From Taxawa tesnikishii (nom. ined.) (Eukaryota; Ascomycota; Dothideomycetes; Dothideales), in the NCBI GenBank assembly GCA_030247885.1, contig JAPDRO010000001.1, positions 2,666,001-2,730,000 of the forward strand: a stretch of DNA of 64,000 nucleotides. The letters run 5' to 3'. Below are positions 1-11,178 of this stretch, piece after piece. Within the stretch, counting starts at the first letter, position 1, and each line of letters starts with the position of its first letter. The notes below the pieces were generated by a model. That model was not told the DNA's origin. It saw only the letters and a program-made list of their open reading frames with translations, and made no database searches. Made by a program: the position numbers and the translations under genes.

Positions 1-904
1 CGAAGCCGCAGGAGGCCTGCAGATAGCTGCAGATTTTGTTGGGTAGGATTGGTTGGGCAACGCCTTGGAGCGTAGTCGAAACGTCATGGACGGAAGGGTC
101 GGTGGTGGTGGAGCCCCATCCAACGATTGAGACGTTGCCTGAAGGCAGGTTGTCGAGTCTGACGAGAGTGACTGGGGGCACGAAAACAATTTCCTGTTGT
201 CCCGTTGTTAGGCTGGTTGTACGTGCTAAAAACAGCCAGGTTTCCCTGTGAAGAGGTCCTTCTTCCTCGAAAGCAGCACTGCAGGAGTAGCGACGTAAGG
301 CTGGATCTGACGACCGCGACACGATAACAAAGGGGTCTTGATTGGGATAGATGACTCCTCCGCTGCAAAGATAAGTGATGTAAGTGATCAGAGCGGCAAA
401 CGGTACGGAGGCCATGGGCCCACTTTAAAACAGCAAAGCAACAGGATCTGAAGAACGGTTGCTGGAAAAAATAAATAAAAAAACCAAATCAGGGAGTGCG
501 AAATATGCGCATTGGTACCGCTGGACCATACTTACAGTGGTTAGGTGGAGGATCGCGAGGTCGTTGCTGAACTGCGTGTCTGTAATCGAGCAATTCGGAT
601 GCATGGTGATTGCTCTGACGCCCACGGTCTGGTAGCCGGTGTATAAAGTGCCGTCTCTGACGGTGAAGGACTCTGCATCATCTGAGGAGCCCACGCATTC
701 TCCGAGAGTGAGGACAGAAAGGGGCGAGAAGAGGACGCCGTTGCAGATGAAGGAACTTTCGCCCCTAAGTTCACCGAGTTGGGGCTGCATGATGGCGACC
801 GTGAACTCGTAGAGGCCGGCCGGTATTTCGTTGCCGCCGATGATGGCTCGAGAGGCACCCAGGAAGAGTGTGAAGAGAAGCGGGAGCAGGTGCTGGAATT
901 GCAT
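1..904 (-). CDS. trypsin/chymotrypsin-like serine protease homologue (S1), partial, probably inactive
   Basis: The first exon (904 down to 536) starts with a hydrophobic signal peptide followed directly by IIGGNEIPAG, the activation N-terminus of S1 proteases. The Asp region (SNDLAILHL) is present. Where the family has TAAHC, with the catalytic His, this protein reads TLGEC (residues 65-69), so the His is replaced by Glu. A clean GTAAGT donor follows at 535-530. Downstream, an open frame from about 368 to the window edge contains the family motif VSIVGWGS. The exact acceptor is unresolved, because no obvious AG gives the right phase. The catalytic Ser region lies outside the window. The family acts outside the cell; lacking His, this member is better called a protease homologue. 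I am sure of the family and moderately sure of inactivity. Confidence 0.75.
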
Positions 905-971
905 GGTGGGCAGTTGACGAACTCGGGTGGCATGTAGAAAGGTTCTGGAAGACGATGTTGAGAGTGTCGTC

Positions 972-977
<6 letters not shown>

Positions 978-1034
<57 letters not shown>
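978..1034. repeat. (GA)n microsatellite
   Basis: An uninterrupted dinucleotide run of about 57 bp starts about 70 bp upstream of the protease start codon. On the protease's coding strand it is a (TC)n pyrimidine tract, as often found in fungal promoters and leaders. Confidence 0.97.
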
Positions 1035-1035
<1 letters not shown>

Positions 1036-1560
1036 GAGAAATCAAGAAAGAGAAACACATGCCTTACAGAACTCCAAGATGGGCTCCATCATGATAGGCA
1101 CCTCCTCTGCACCTTCCTTTGGGAGCGTCTTCAGGGTCCGGAAAGCTACGTGCGAAGTCACACACGAAGGATTCGACACAAAGAACATGTTACATCTGAT
1201 ACCGAGTACGACGAGACACAGAACGTGTACCTCCACCCTCGCAGTGTCTCATTCAAGCAGTAAAATCTTCCGTTTCCGGATCATCGATCATGCCAGGATC
1301 AGAAGGGTGTGGGATTGGGTGGGCAGGACGACTGTACGCGTGTCTTCCCAAGAGTTTGTCTTTTGCCTCTCAAATCTACAGACCACAGACGGGCGAGCCT
1401 AGGGGGCCTTTTGGTATGCCGTGTAGGTGTAGTAGTGGCATGCTATGGGACTTGATGCCACTCTGCGGCGAGCACGAAGCAAGGCAGACAGACGTCTTGG
1501 CATTGCCCAGAGTTTTGTCTCTTTCTCGAAGTGTCCAGAAGTCGACTTCACATTCCAACC

Positions 1561-1989
1561 ATGCTTTACAAGTACGGTTGGGCCCTCCTCTTCCTTCTGG
1601 CGGCAATGCTCCTCTATCGTACTTACCCAACTCTACAGCAGGCTCTTCGCAACACAAACTTCTCACCAAGCAATCTATCTCGCTTCAGCACCGCAACGGC
1701 AATGGCCAGCAACCCATCCGCCAAAGATGACAGCGCACCCGACAACAGGATGCCCCTCGGCCTTCCGGAGCCCGGACACGAAGCTACGAAGCTGGATGTG
1801 AGCACTGGTGAGGGCGTACGCTTCGATGCTCTGGGACCCATGGTTGTGAACGTAGATGGAACCTTGAGCCGGATTACGAACTGGGAAAAAATGGCACCAA
1901 TCGAGAAGGAGAATACACTGAGGATTCTCTCTAAAAGGAACAAAGCACGCCTGGACGCTCTTAAGAAGAATGAAGGCGAAGATTCGTGA
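1561..1989 (+). CDS. small conserved fungal protein with N-terminal membrane anchor, function unknown
   Basis: Single-exon gene of 142 residues. I chose the Met at 1561 because it directly precedes a hydrophobic segment (WALLFLLAAMLLYRTYP), which looks like a signal anchor or mitochondrial inner-membrane anchor; an in-frame Met lies 30 bp upstream. A polar linker follows, and then a strongly conserved-looking C-terminal block including VVNVDGTLSRITNWEKM, ending in a basic, lysine-rich tail. I recall similar blocks in uncharacterised proteins of many ascomycetes but know no function. It is transcribed divergently from the protease homologue, with about 650 bp between the two. Confidence 0.72.
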   Translation: MLYKYGWALLFLLAAMLLYRTYPTLQQALRNTNFSPSNLSRFSTATAMASNPSAKDDSAPDNRMPLGLPEPGHEATKLDVSTGEGVRFDALGPMVVNVDGTLSRITNWEKMAPIEKENTLRILSKRNKARLDALKKNEGEDS

Positions 1990-3078
1990 CTGAGAAGCTA
2001 CTGAACTTGGATTGATGGGCTCCCGCTTCCGGAACACAACACGCAGACGCTGGATTCCGATCACGGTTTTCTCAAGCTTGTCCGTCAAGGTCAAGACTGG
2101 GATATTACGACGAAACCGGGGGAAGATTTCAGGACAACACTTGAGGAGGAAGCCAGATACCAGGAACGTCTTGAAGGGCAAAACACCAGTGATACGCGGC
2201 ATCTTCGAGGCTGATATACATATCTACGGTTTGGGCGTAAGAGGAGGTCAACGAGGAAACTGATGGGACCATTACATTTAGGAAAAGGAGGCTGAGTGAC
2301 AAGGGGAGTTGGAAGAAGGGAGGAAGTAACTTTAGCTGGGTAGAAACTCCAATTCATCTGCTTGCACCCTAATGAGAGCATGAGCCGGTGCCGGTGTGAG
2401 TCTAAGGACTCTCACTGTGCTGAGATTATACGGCCTGAACTTGATCTGGATTCAAAACCAGCGAAAGAATCATGCAATTTCCTCAGTGCCCTCCATCGTT
2501 GACAATTGTTGTGTTCTATAAGTGCATGTGCATTCCCTGAGCATGGAAAAGTATGTATGTTTTCGTCAAATTTCCCCCTCCCCTTCAGCATCTCAGATCT
2601 CTACCGCGCCGTCTATACTCGAAACCCCTTCTTTTCCAGTACTGTACACCCAACCGAAAAAGGAAAAAAAAGATTTTCTATCCTGCAGAGAAGAGAAAGG
2701 CGACATCACGAGAACCCGACTTGATCTGATCTGCACCTGGATTTCTGTCCGTCTTGGCTTTCCCGAGTCACAAAGGAACAGAACAAGATGAACTGCAAAG
2801 GTTCTAACCGTCTCTCAGCACTGTATAGGCAACACATCGCAGGCTTCCTATACGAGAGATTGTTCGTGAGGGAACATGAGCGTTTTCTGGCTTTCTCTCT
2901 GTTGTTGCATGCTGGCAGTTGGCGGGTCTGTACGATGTTGAACCTTGCTAATCGAAGCTTCATCCCGTAGGCGGCTAAATCCGGCAAGGTGTGTTTTGGC
3001 GAACTCAATTTTTCCCATCGTTGTGATTCACATAGGTTTTAGCACTCTTGACTCCTCTCTTTCTTGCCATTTCACGCA
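1990..3078. other. intergenic, 1.1 kb
   Basis: No open frame here looks like a gene. The last few hundred bases carry C/T-rich stretches consistent with the promoter and leader of the following permease gene. Confidence 0.6.
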
Positions 3079-4929
3079 ATGTCTTCAGCACCAATCCCAA
3101 CATCTGAGGAGAAGGCTCCTGTGACGGTGCAAGACAGCCCTCGACCGGCATCCCCGAGCCAAGATGTAGCGGCCGAAATCGTAGGCGAACACGCCCAGGA
3201 GATCGACCCAGAACTCCAACGCAGAGTCCTGCGCAAGATAGACTGGTATCTCATCCCAGCAATGGTGTTGGGCTACGGACTCGTCTACTACGATAAAGTA
3301 ATGATTGCTCTCCTACTTCTTCTTCCGCCCCTCTTCCTATTCCGCTTAGGTCCCGGAAGTAGAGATGAATTTATCCTTATGTATCGAAGAGATAACTGAT
3401 CAGAGACTTGCGTAGGCAATCCTTGGCTCAGCCGCCCTCTTCGGCATGACCGCCGACCTCCAACTCTCCATTACGAACCGCGCCGTGCATCCGCCTACAA
3501 CCGACACCAGCCGCCTCAGCTGGGCGACCTCGCTCTTCTACTTTGGTATGCTAGCGGGGCTCTACCCCATGACGTTCCTCCTGCAACGCTTCAACCTGGG
3601 CCGCATCCTCGGCGCCGTCGTGATCGTCTGGGGTGGCGTATGCATGTGCACGGCCGCCGTGACTTCGCACCAGGGGCTGTACGCGCAGCGTTTCTGCCTC
3701 GGTTTCGTCGAGAGCGTCATCCCCACGGGCTTCATGTGCATCGTCGCGGGCTACTACACGCAGTCCGAGCAAGCGCTGAGGCAGAGCTGGTGGTTCAGCT
3801 CCACGGGGCTCTTCACAATCCTCGGCGGCGCGCTCAACTACGGCTTCGCGCAGATCGAGGGCGGTGATCTGAGGCGCTGGCAGTATATCTATCTGCTCGC
3901 GGGCGTGCTGACGATCGGTTTCGGGGCCGCGTGTTTCGCGTTCCCGAACTCGGCGGCGGAGGCGTGGTTTCTGAGGCCGGAGGAACGAGTGGCGGCGGTT
4001 GAGAGGCTGAGGAGGGGCCAAACGGGCGTCAGGTGTCAGAAGATCAAGAAAGAGCAGATTTGGGAGGCGGTAACGGATGTCAAGGTCTGGCTCGTGGCGT
4101 TGATGATGGCTTCCGCGTTCGTCCCTCTCCTTTCTTTGCTTTCACCCACTTTCCCACGCGAACCCCTTGCCCGCTGAGCGTCTAGCAGACTGGCAGAGAC
4201 GCAGCACTAGTATCACGGCCGCTAACCCACAACCCTGTAGCTACACCGTCAACGGCGCCGTCAGCGGTTTCGGCCCCCTCATCGTCTCCACGTTCGGCTA
4301 CTCGACCCTCGACAGCATCCTCTTCCAATTTCCCCTCGGCGGCATCTGCCTGATCTTCATTCTGCTTTCCGGCTGGCTGACCTCGAGGATCCCGAACCTG
4401 CGCATCCCACTCATCATACTCTTCTGCCTGCCCGTCATGGCCGGCTGCATCATGATCTGGAAGAGCGCGTGGACTCACCGGCCCGTCACCCCGGTCGTCG
4501 GGTACACCATCGTGGGCTTCTTCGGGCCGGTCGTCAGTCTCATCATCACCGTGGGTATGGCGAATGTTGCGGGCGCGACGAAGAAGAGTTTCATGGCCGC
4601 TGCCATCTTCGTCGCGTACTGCGTAGGTAATATCGTTGGCCCGCAGTTGATCCGTAGCGAGACAAAGGCGAGACATTATCCGGAGCTTTGGCTGGGGTTG
4701 GTGATCTGGTACGTTATTGCTGCTTGGAGCGTGAGAGAATGAGCGTGGGACTGACTCTGTATGTGACAGCTATTGCATCACCATCGTCTCGTCCGCAGTA
4801 CTGTATTTCGTGCTCTGGCGCGAGAATAGGAGGAGAGCGGCTTTGGAACTCGACGAGGAAGAAAGGGATAAGCTTGCCTTTCGTGACCTCACTGACAAAC
4901 AGAACCCGTACTTCCGGTACGTGCTGTAG
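3079..4929 (+). CDS. MFS transporter, Dal5/allantoate-permease (anion:cation symporter) type
   Basis: Four exons: 3079-3297, 3416-4116, 4241-4708 and 4770-4929. Together they give 515 residues, the usual length for this family, with about 12 membrane helices. The N-terminal block with KIDWYLIPAM followed by YYDKAILGSAALFGM is the typical entry to helix 1 of Dal5-type fungal permeases, which carry carboxylates, vitamins, ureido compounds or small peptides across the plasma membrane. The central cytoplasmic loop (LRPEERVAAVERLR) is also typical. All exon phases agree. The second intron uses the weak donor GTTCGT, and reading it gives SAYTVNGAVSGFG across the junction, as expected for the family. 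The C-terminus ends in DKQNPYFRYVL. Substrate cannot be told from sequence. Confidence 0.9.
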
Positions 4930-5363
4930 GGAACTTGGACCGCCGAACGGTCGAGATGTATACCATGGAGCGATGTGCGTGGCACGACTCTTGGACTGTT
5001 TGTAAGGGCACGAACGGATTGAACAGATGTGATCACCAAGAAATGCAGTGTTACACACCTAAATGAACCGGGTCATTCCCCGTTGTTCACCATACTGTAG
5101 AAAAATTACTGTTTCAGAGCTGCTTTACTTCGCAGGACTAGTAAATTGCTGAAAGGCTAGCTACGTGACTACCATCAGAAGCTGAGCACCACACCAGGAC
5201 GGATGGCATAGTTCATGAAATGAAATCTGATCGGAAAGGGCGTTTCGCCATCGGTATCTACTAGGCCGCCCTTATTCCTGCGGACTAGCCTCTCTTGACA
5301 AGGAGACCAGATGCGCCAAACCTGACATAAACGCCCATCAACCTCTCCTCCCTCACTGCCGCA
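4930..5363. other. intergenic, convergent 3' regions
   Basis: Short region between the permease stop codon and the end of the weak minus-strand gene. I see nothing recognisable in it. Confidence 0.5.
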
Positions 5364-5911
5364 CTATCCACTCGTATTGTCGGCCCCGTTTGATCTCGGT
5401 CTTTCAATACTGCAGATAGGACATTCGTGATCATTCGGTGGATGACCGCCAACCTCCGCGCTTTCCATAGGTTTCCCACCGCCTCCCGCATCCACATGGT
5501 CTCCTCTCTGCGCTTGCGCCGCCGGTGCCTTGTTGTTTGCGAGAGATGATCTTGTTGTGGGCGGTGAGGCGTCCGCGACCGGCGAAAGTCCGCCGAACCG
5601 GTTCCACACGACAAGACCGTGGCCGTTAGTGTTTGTCATCAGGTCCAGGTCATGCGGGTAGACTTCTGTGTGACCAGTGCTTTTGCTGGTGCTGATGCTT
5701 GGCTTGGGGCTGCGGCCTCGTGCAGGTTGCGCTTTTGTGGGTATGAAGATGGGAGAGCTGGGGGTGCCAGCACTGCTGATGTTGGTGTTGGGCACCGCTT
5801 GTCGGATGGATCTGAGGTCGAGCGCGTTCCATGAGGCCGACCGATGGCGCTGACTGGAGTTATTGCTACGCTGGCTCGCTTGGAGGTGCGTGACAGACTA
5901 GGGAACGGCAT
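5364..5911 (-). CDS. putative Ser/Pro/Thr-rich protein, unrecognised
   Basis: Two overlapping minus-strand frames look like one gene. The upstream frame starts with Met at 5911 (MPFPSLSRTSKRASV) and runs to about 5800. The downstream frame (VYPHDLDLMTNTNGHGLVVW, then CPICSIERPR near the C-terminus) runs from about 5795 to the stop at 5364. They are one base apart at a G3 run (5790-5792), the same pattern of a missing homopolymer base seen in better supported genes of this window. With that base the product would be about 182 residues. It has no domain I recognise, and the composition is low complexity. It could also be a decayed gene or a chance open frame. Confidence 0.38.
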
Positions 5912-6902
5912 GTTGAGACCGGTACTAAGAATGCTGAGGGTTGGATGAGTACTGGGTTGGGTGAGCGTAGGGTCAACTGATGATGCCGGTGGACCAAACA
6001 GCTTACTCTTGACATGCGTTCTCAACCCCAAGGAAGCCGCTCAAGTTCACTTGCCTCTGGTTGCTGACCTGATGGGAAGCTGCGGGTTATGCAGCACCTT
6101 GCACCTGCCATTGTGATGTTCCGGCCCGTGTACACATGCGTCCCGTCAACGCAGCATGCCGCTTTGCTCCCGGCATAGCAAACAGCGGGCGTGGTTGCAA
6201 GCGTGCATTCAGGCAGTAAACGAAACGGGGAATCCTGCTTTGTTGAAAATGCCTCAAATGCTGTCGCCTTCATCAACTCTCTTTGCTTGAACTCTCGCAT
6301 TGGACGGGTCCACGTCATAGAGGGCGCCGTCAAGCAATCGCGTAGCCGTCCTGCTACAAGTACTGGTATTGCCGCTCCTGACGCTCCGCATTTGAGCATG
6401 CATTCGCGTGCTCTCTATATGGCTCGAGAAGCCAGTCGAGCTCTTCTTTGCTGACTCTTTCCTACCGCAGCCGTGCTAATGAATTTTTAGGCGAGCATTG
6501 TCCGCACACTACAATCGCAAGTGGACTTATTTCTGCTCTCCGAGCAACATAAGGAACTATCGCAGAGACTGTACTTAGCTTCGAAGATATTGTGAGAAAT
6601 TGCACTTATATGCTTAAATGGTCAGTGTGTGCTGCATTGGTTTAGATAGGAAGGCCGATGGTCTCACGACAGATGTTACAACAAAGCAATAGGAGAAGAC
6701 ATTTGTTGGCAGACCTAAGCGGGGGTCTGTCTGCCGTACTCGTGGTGAGAACAAAATACAGAGATTCCACAAGGACAAGGTACGAAGTAGGAAGCGATGT
6801 GACGTCTTGGCGTGAGCTTCCAGCATGTGAAAGCTGTCCTTAGCACCACTCCAACAACTTTCAGGCAATGAACCATCTCCAGTCTGGTTCAGACTCGCCA
6901 AA
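5912..6902. other. intergenic, upstream of glucosidase II beta
   Basis: About 1 kb. Open frames on both strands have no codon-like composition. The region contains the promoter of the plus-strand gene that follows; no element stands out. Confidence 0.5.
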
Positions 6903-8714
6903 ATGAAACACACGCAAGCATTGTTATGCATTGGGGCAGCCTCGATTGCACATGCAGCTTCCGAACTCACAAGACCTCGCGGTGTAGGCCCTGAATGTAC
7001 GGCAACCCGATATGATTCAATAAATTCCCCACCAGCCATTGGAAGCTAAATCTGACACCGCACACAGTTGCAAAGTTCTACAAGGATACAAAGACTTTTA
7101 CATGCATCTCAAATCCCTCCGTACAGCTCTCCGTCTCCCAGATCAACGACGACTACTGCGATTGTCCCGACGGTTCTGACGAACCAGGCACGGCCGCCTG
7201 TTCTTATCTCTCTCCACTCTCCCCTTCCACTCCGGCGGATGTAACCCACCATGATAGTATCAACGCTACGATTGCACTTCCCGGTTTCTACTGCAAGAAC
7301 AAGGGCCACCAACCAGGCTACATCCCTTTTACCGCCGTGAATGACGGCGTTTGTGACTACGACCTCTGCTGCGATGGTAGCGATGAGTGGGAAGGAGTAG
7401 GCGGGGTCAAGTGTCCAGATCGGTGCAAAGAGCTTGGCAAGGAATGGCGGAAGCAGGACGAAGCAAGACAGAAGGCATTGGGCGCTGCGAACAAGAAGCG
7501 GAAGGAGTTGGTTGCGGAGGCCGGAAGGCTGAGGAAGGAGGTGGAGGACAGAGTGCAGACACTGCTGACGCAGATTGAAGCCCAAGAGAAGAGAGTCGTT
7601 GAGGAGGAAAAAGAGGTGGCGGACATCGAGCGTAAGGAGAAGGGAAGGGTCAAGAAGAGTCCTGCAAAACTAGGCAAGATGGGCATGCTCGCTGGGTTGG
7701 CAAGACAGAGGATGGATGAACTGAGAGAATCCCTCGTCCGCCTCAGGCAGGAAAGGGACTCGAGCAAGGACCGTGTGAAGGAACTTGAAGGCATCCTCTC
7801 GACTTTCAAAGAGGAGTACAACCCCAACTTCAATGACGAAGGTGTAAAGAGAGCCGTAAGGGCATGGGAAGATTATGCGGCCCGTGACAAGCCATCTGAT
7901 GGTGACGCTGCTCACGATCGGGATCTGGATGAGATTACCAAGTCTGACAAGGAGAATGGACTTGACTGGGATGAGTACACCGTCGAGGAGCAGGAGGGAG
8001 ATGTTGAACTCCGTGAGTGGATGTATACGCGTCTCGATGCTCGACAACTAACAAAGCACAGTGTATGCGTTCGAGCATTTCTTACCAGGTCCCCTCCAGC
8101 CCTGGGTCGACCAGAAACTGCGCGACTTCCGCGTTATGCTTATGGAGAACGGCATTCTGGCAAACACTGCCACAGAAGCCGAGGGAGCCGAGCCCAAGGC
8201 GGTCACAGATGCACACAACCGCCTGAAAGCAGCCCGGGATGAGCTGGACGGCGCGCGCAACTCCCTCAACACGCACAAGGAAGACCTGAGCAAGGAATAT
8301 GGTCCCTCTGACGTCTTCCGCGCCCTCAAAGGTCAATGTATCAGCACCGATTCCGGCGAGTACACATACGAAGTGTGCTTCATGGAGCGTACCAATCAGA
8401 AGCCTAAGAAGGGCGGCGGACACACCAGCATGGGCAACTTTGTTCGTCTGGATAAGATCATGGTGGACGAGGAGCTTCCCGCCGATGGACGCGGGGTTGG
8501 AAGCGGTGAGCGAATCGTAATGAAGCACGAGAACGGCCAGCACTGCTGGAACGGACCAAACCGGAGCACAACAGTCGTCCTGGCCTGTGCGGAGAAAGAT
8601 GAGATCTGGAAGATCGTTGAGGAGGAGAAGTGCGTCTACCGGATGGAAGTGGGCACGCCGGCGGTGTGCGAAGCGTTAGGCGCGAAGAACGCTAACCCCA
8701 GAGATGAACTGTAA
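6903..8714 (+). CDS. glucosidase II beta subunit (PRKCSH-like)
   Basis: Non-catalytic subunit of ER glucosidase II, which removes the two inner glucoses from N-glycans during protein folding. Three exons (6903-6996, 7068-8012, 8062-8714) give 563 residues. A signal peptide ending near AHAAS is followed by RGVGPEFAKFY, the conserved mature start, which is formed exactly by joining exons 1 and 2. Two LDL-receptor class A-like repeats follow (CDCPDGSDEPG and CDYDLCCDGSDEWEG), then a long charged coiled coil (about residues 150-320). The C-terminal third is the mannose-6-phosphate-receptor homology domain, with YTYEVCFMERTNQKPK and NGQHCWNGPNRS. The protein ends in RDEL, an ER-retrieval signal. 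The catalytic alpha subunit is not in this window. Confidence 0.96.
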
Positions 8715-11178
8715 AGATCACGAGATAATCTTGGTTGATAGGTTTGCGGTGTCAAACGTAAAACATTACGGCGGTCGTTGGGCTGAATCTTGTGTAACCA
8801 AGTGACCTAAATCCGAGAGAGTGGATGAAACATGGTTCTTCGCAACACGCTGGCAGTTTCGGATCTGCACGCAATTCACGAAAGGGATAGTGGTCGATGA
8901 AGCCAGATTCAGATCAATCGATAGAAGACTACATCGGCACCTCTACCTTGTTTCCCACGAGCATTTCTTGGCCCAGATCGACCGGCGGCCCTTCGAACGG
9001 CGTGCACACATGACGTTACAGAATAAACACAGGGCTGTTGCGACGGCTCCGCAAGCTCCAGCAAAAGGCATGGCGGTAAGTTAACCGTCGATAGCGGCGG
9101 GTAAAAGAAATTGTGAACAGTTTTGCGATTCATGAGCCGTGAAGCATAACAACAACGAAATTCGATGCCGGGTGCCGTATTGACAGGGTGAGCTTCAAGT
9201 TAGTTTTCATCTACGACTTGCGCCAGGATGTCCATGTTCGCGATTTGTAGTGCGATCGAGTGATACCATGTCTCCTAACTGATGCGCAAGCGTCCAGTCG
9301 GGCCCGAGGTCGGGTGTTTGCCGACCCGCTGCAGGCTCTCTGTTCCTGCAGGAAGCTCTTCTCTGCATGACACCATCGATCGCGATGCTGTTCGTACGTT
9401 TCGTGGGAAGACGGTCAGCAGTCGTTGGGCCGTCAGCGATGCGAGATCATGCGATGACAACGACGAGAGAACTGCAAAGAACCGATGCCAACGGTCAAGA
9501 TGCGAAAGAGCAGAGCGCAGACGAATTGAGGATGCAATCAATCCCAGTCCGTTCCCGTACGGGACGCGGAGAGAAGCTTGCACGCCGGCCTGGAGTCCAA
9601 TCTGCCGGCACCCAATCAGGCGACCTGCCCTGTCAGGGGCGGGCCTATAAGACAGGGATACAAGCAACATCAGCTCTGCAGGGAACGCTGATGTGGCCTT
9701 CGGGTGAGACAGGAATAGTCCGCAACTCCCGTCTTCATCGCTCAGCATGAGCACGAGATGGGTGATGACGGGATGGATGTGTGATACAGGCTTACATATA
9801 CCAACACGGCACAGTCAGGGAGAGTAGCGGCTGTGGTGGCGGTCCGCTGGAATGTGTTTCAGGAATGTCAAGCTTATGGTAGTTTGGCCGTTGTGTTTGG
9901 GGATTGAAAGTCTGCGGGTGGTCACCAAGCTACGGAGAACGACAGAGAACGGCGCAAGAAGACTACTGAACAGTGCACCCAGTTTAATCTCGTCGGGGAG
10001 CAGCTCATCTTCGATCCCGGAACATTAGCTCGCTCAAGTAAAAGATCAACGTGACGTGAGTGGGTGATGATCTGCCACTCCGGCCATTTGCCTGGTGCAT
10101 CTGCGTAACCGAGTTTTCGTTCGCTGCACACAACATCCCGTTTCCCCCTGGAGTGAGGTGTTGGTTGGACGCTGGCTTCTCTTCTCTTCCCCAAAACAGC
10201 CAATGCTTCTAACCGCTGCAGCAGCAACGACAACGACAACAACGACTATCTGTGTCCGTAAAGGCTCGTGAAACGTTCATCTTCAGTCTAGCTGATTCCA
10301 TACATGTTCTGTGAGTGCGCGCGCACGAGCAATCGCGCGGTACGCACGCGCTATCAGTTTAGTGCGGGTGTCCGAGCCGGGCCCTGTTTCACCATCAGTT
10401 AATCTCGGGGAGCCTGCAAAGGCAGCAAAAGGCATGGTTGCTCATTTCTGTGAGGCTGAACCCGTCCAGCACCAGATATCGCGCCTTTTGTCCTCTCATA
10501 GGCAGCCCGTCCGGCACCGTCCAGGAGTGTCGCGTCTCTTCCCACCCACTAACACCTCTCCAGCAAGCTCTAGCATTGCGACTGGCACACCTCGTCCGCA
10601 AGTCACACTCTCTACGCTCTACGCTCCTTTACCAAAACCACATTCCTTACCGTGAGATTTTGTCCACAAACGGCTATCCGCATCCCGCATCTCTCCTTAT
10701 CTACCATTACCCAAGTGCGGGAGCCGGCAGATCCAGCTGCACCTGTACGAAAGTCGACTACGACACCCTAATTCACCTTCGGATGCATGCGACAGTGAAA
10801 AGCCCGTCTTTCGACTCTACACTCTTTTGAAAGCGCCGGAGCTATTCAAGAGGTGGGAAGATCCAGAGCTAATTCCTGCAATCTGGAACTGGGGAAAGAA
10901 GTAGGCGGCACACGACGACAAGGGCGTCTGCAGCAAACGCTACTCCTTCGCTGCTCGCTGGAAGCGGAACAAACGAGCAGGGGACCTCAAACAGGAAACC
11001 TGCAATCATATCGATCGTTGTTGTCCTCCTCTGCGTGTGCACGTCTGCACTCGTGGTACCTACCCCTCAATCTTCTCACAACTCGTAATGTAAGTGCATC
11101 TGGCGCCTACAATGCGCAGCGACTGGCCATTCTTTCTCCAGGCGCTCACTGACCATGTTCACCTGTTCAGAGTTCGTC
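8715..11178. other. long intergenic region (2.5 kb) upstream of the disordered-protein gene
   Basis: No frame in this stretch looks like a real gene; the longest open frames overlap on both strands and read as noise. The last kilobase (about 10,490-10,830) is rich in C/T blocks such as CTCTACGCTCTACGCTCC, typical of a fungal promoter or a long leader. A leader intron is possible, since a CAG acceptor-like site lies just upstream of the chosen start at 11179. Confidence 0.55.

Noticed and set aside
955-1058. Frames of alternating Arg-Glu or Ser-Leu residues
   Set aside because: They are only translations of the (GA)n microsatellite.
3551-4021. Arg/Glu-rich minus-strand frame inside the MFS gene
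   Set aside because: Antisense shadow of a GC-rich transporter exon, with no independent support.
8715-11150. Several frames of 60-160 codons on both strands
   Set aside because: They overlap each other, use rare codons and show no conserved motifs. I treat the stretch as promoter and intergenic sequence.
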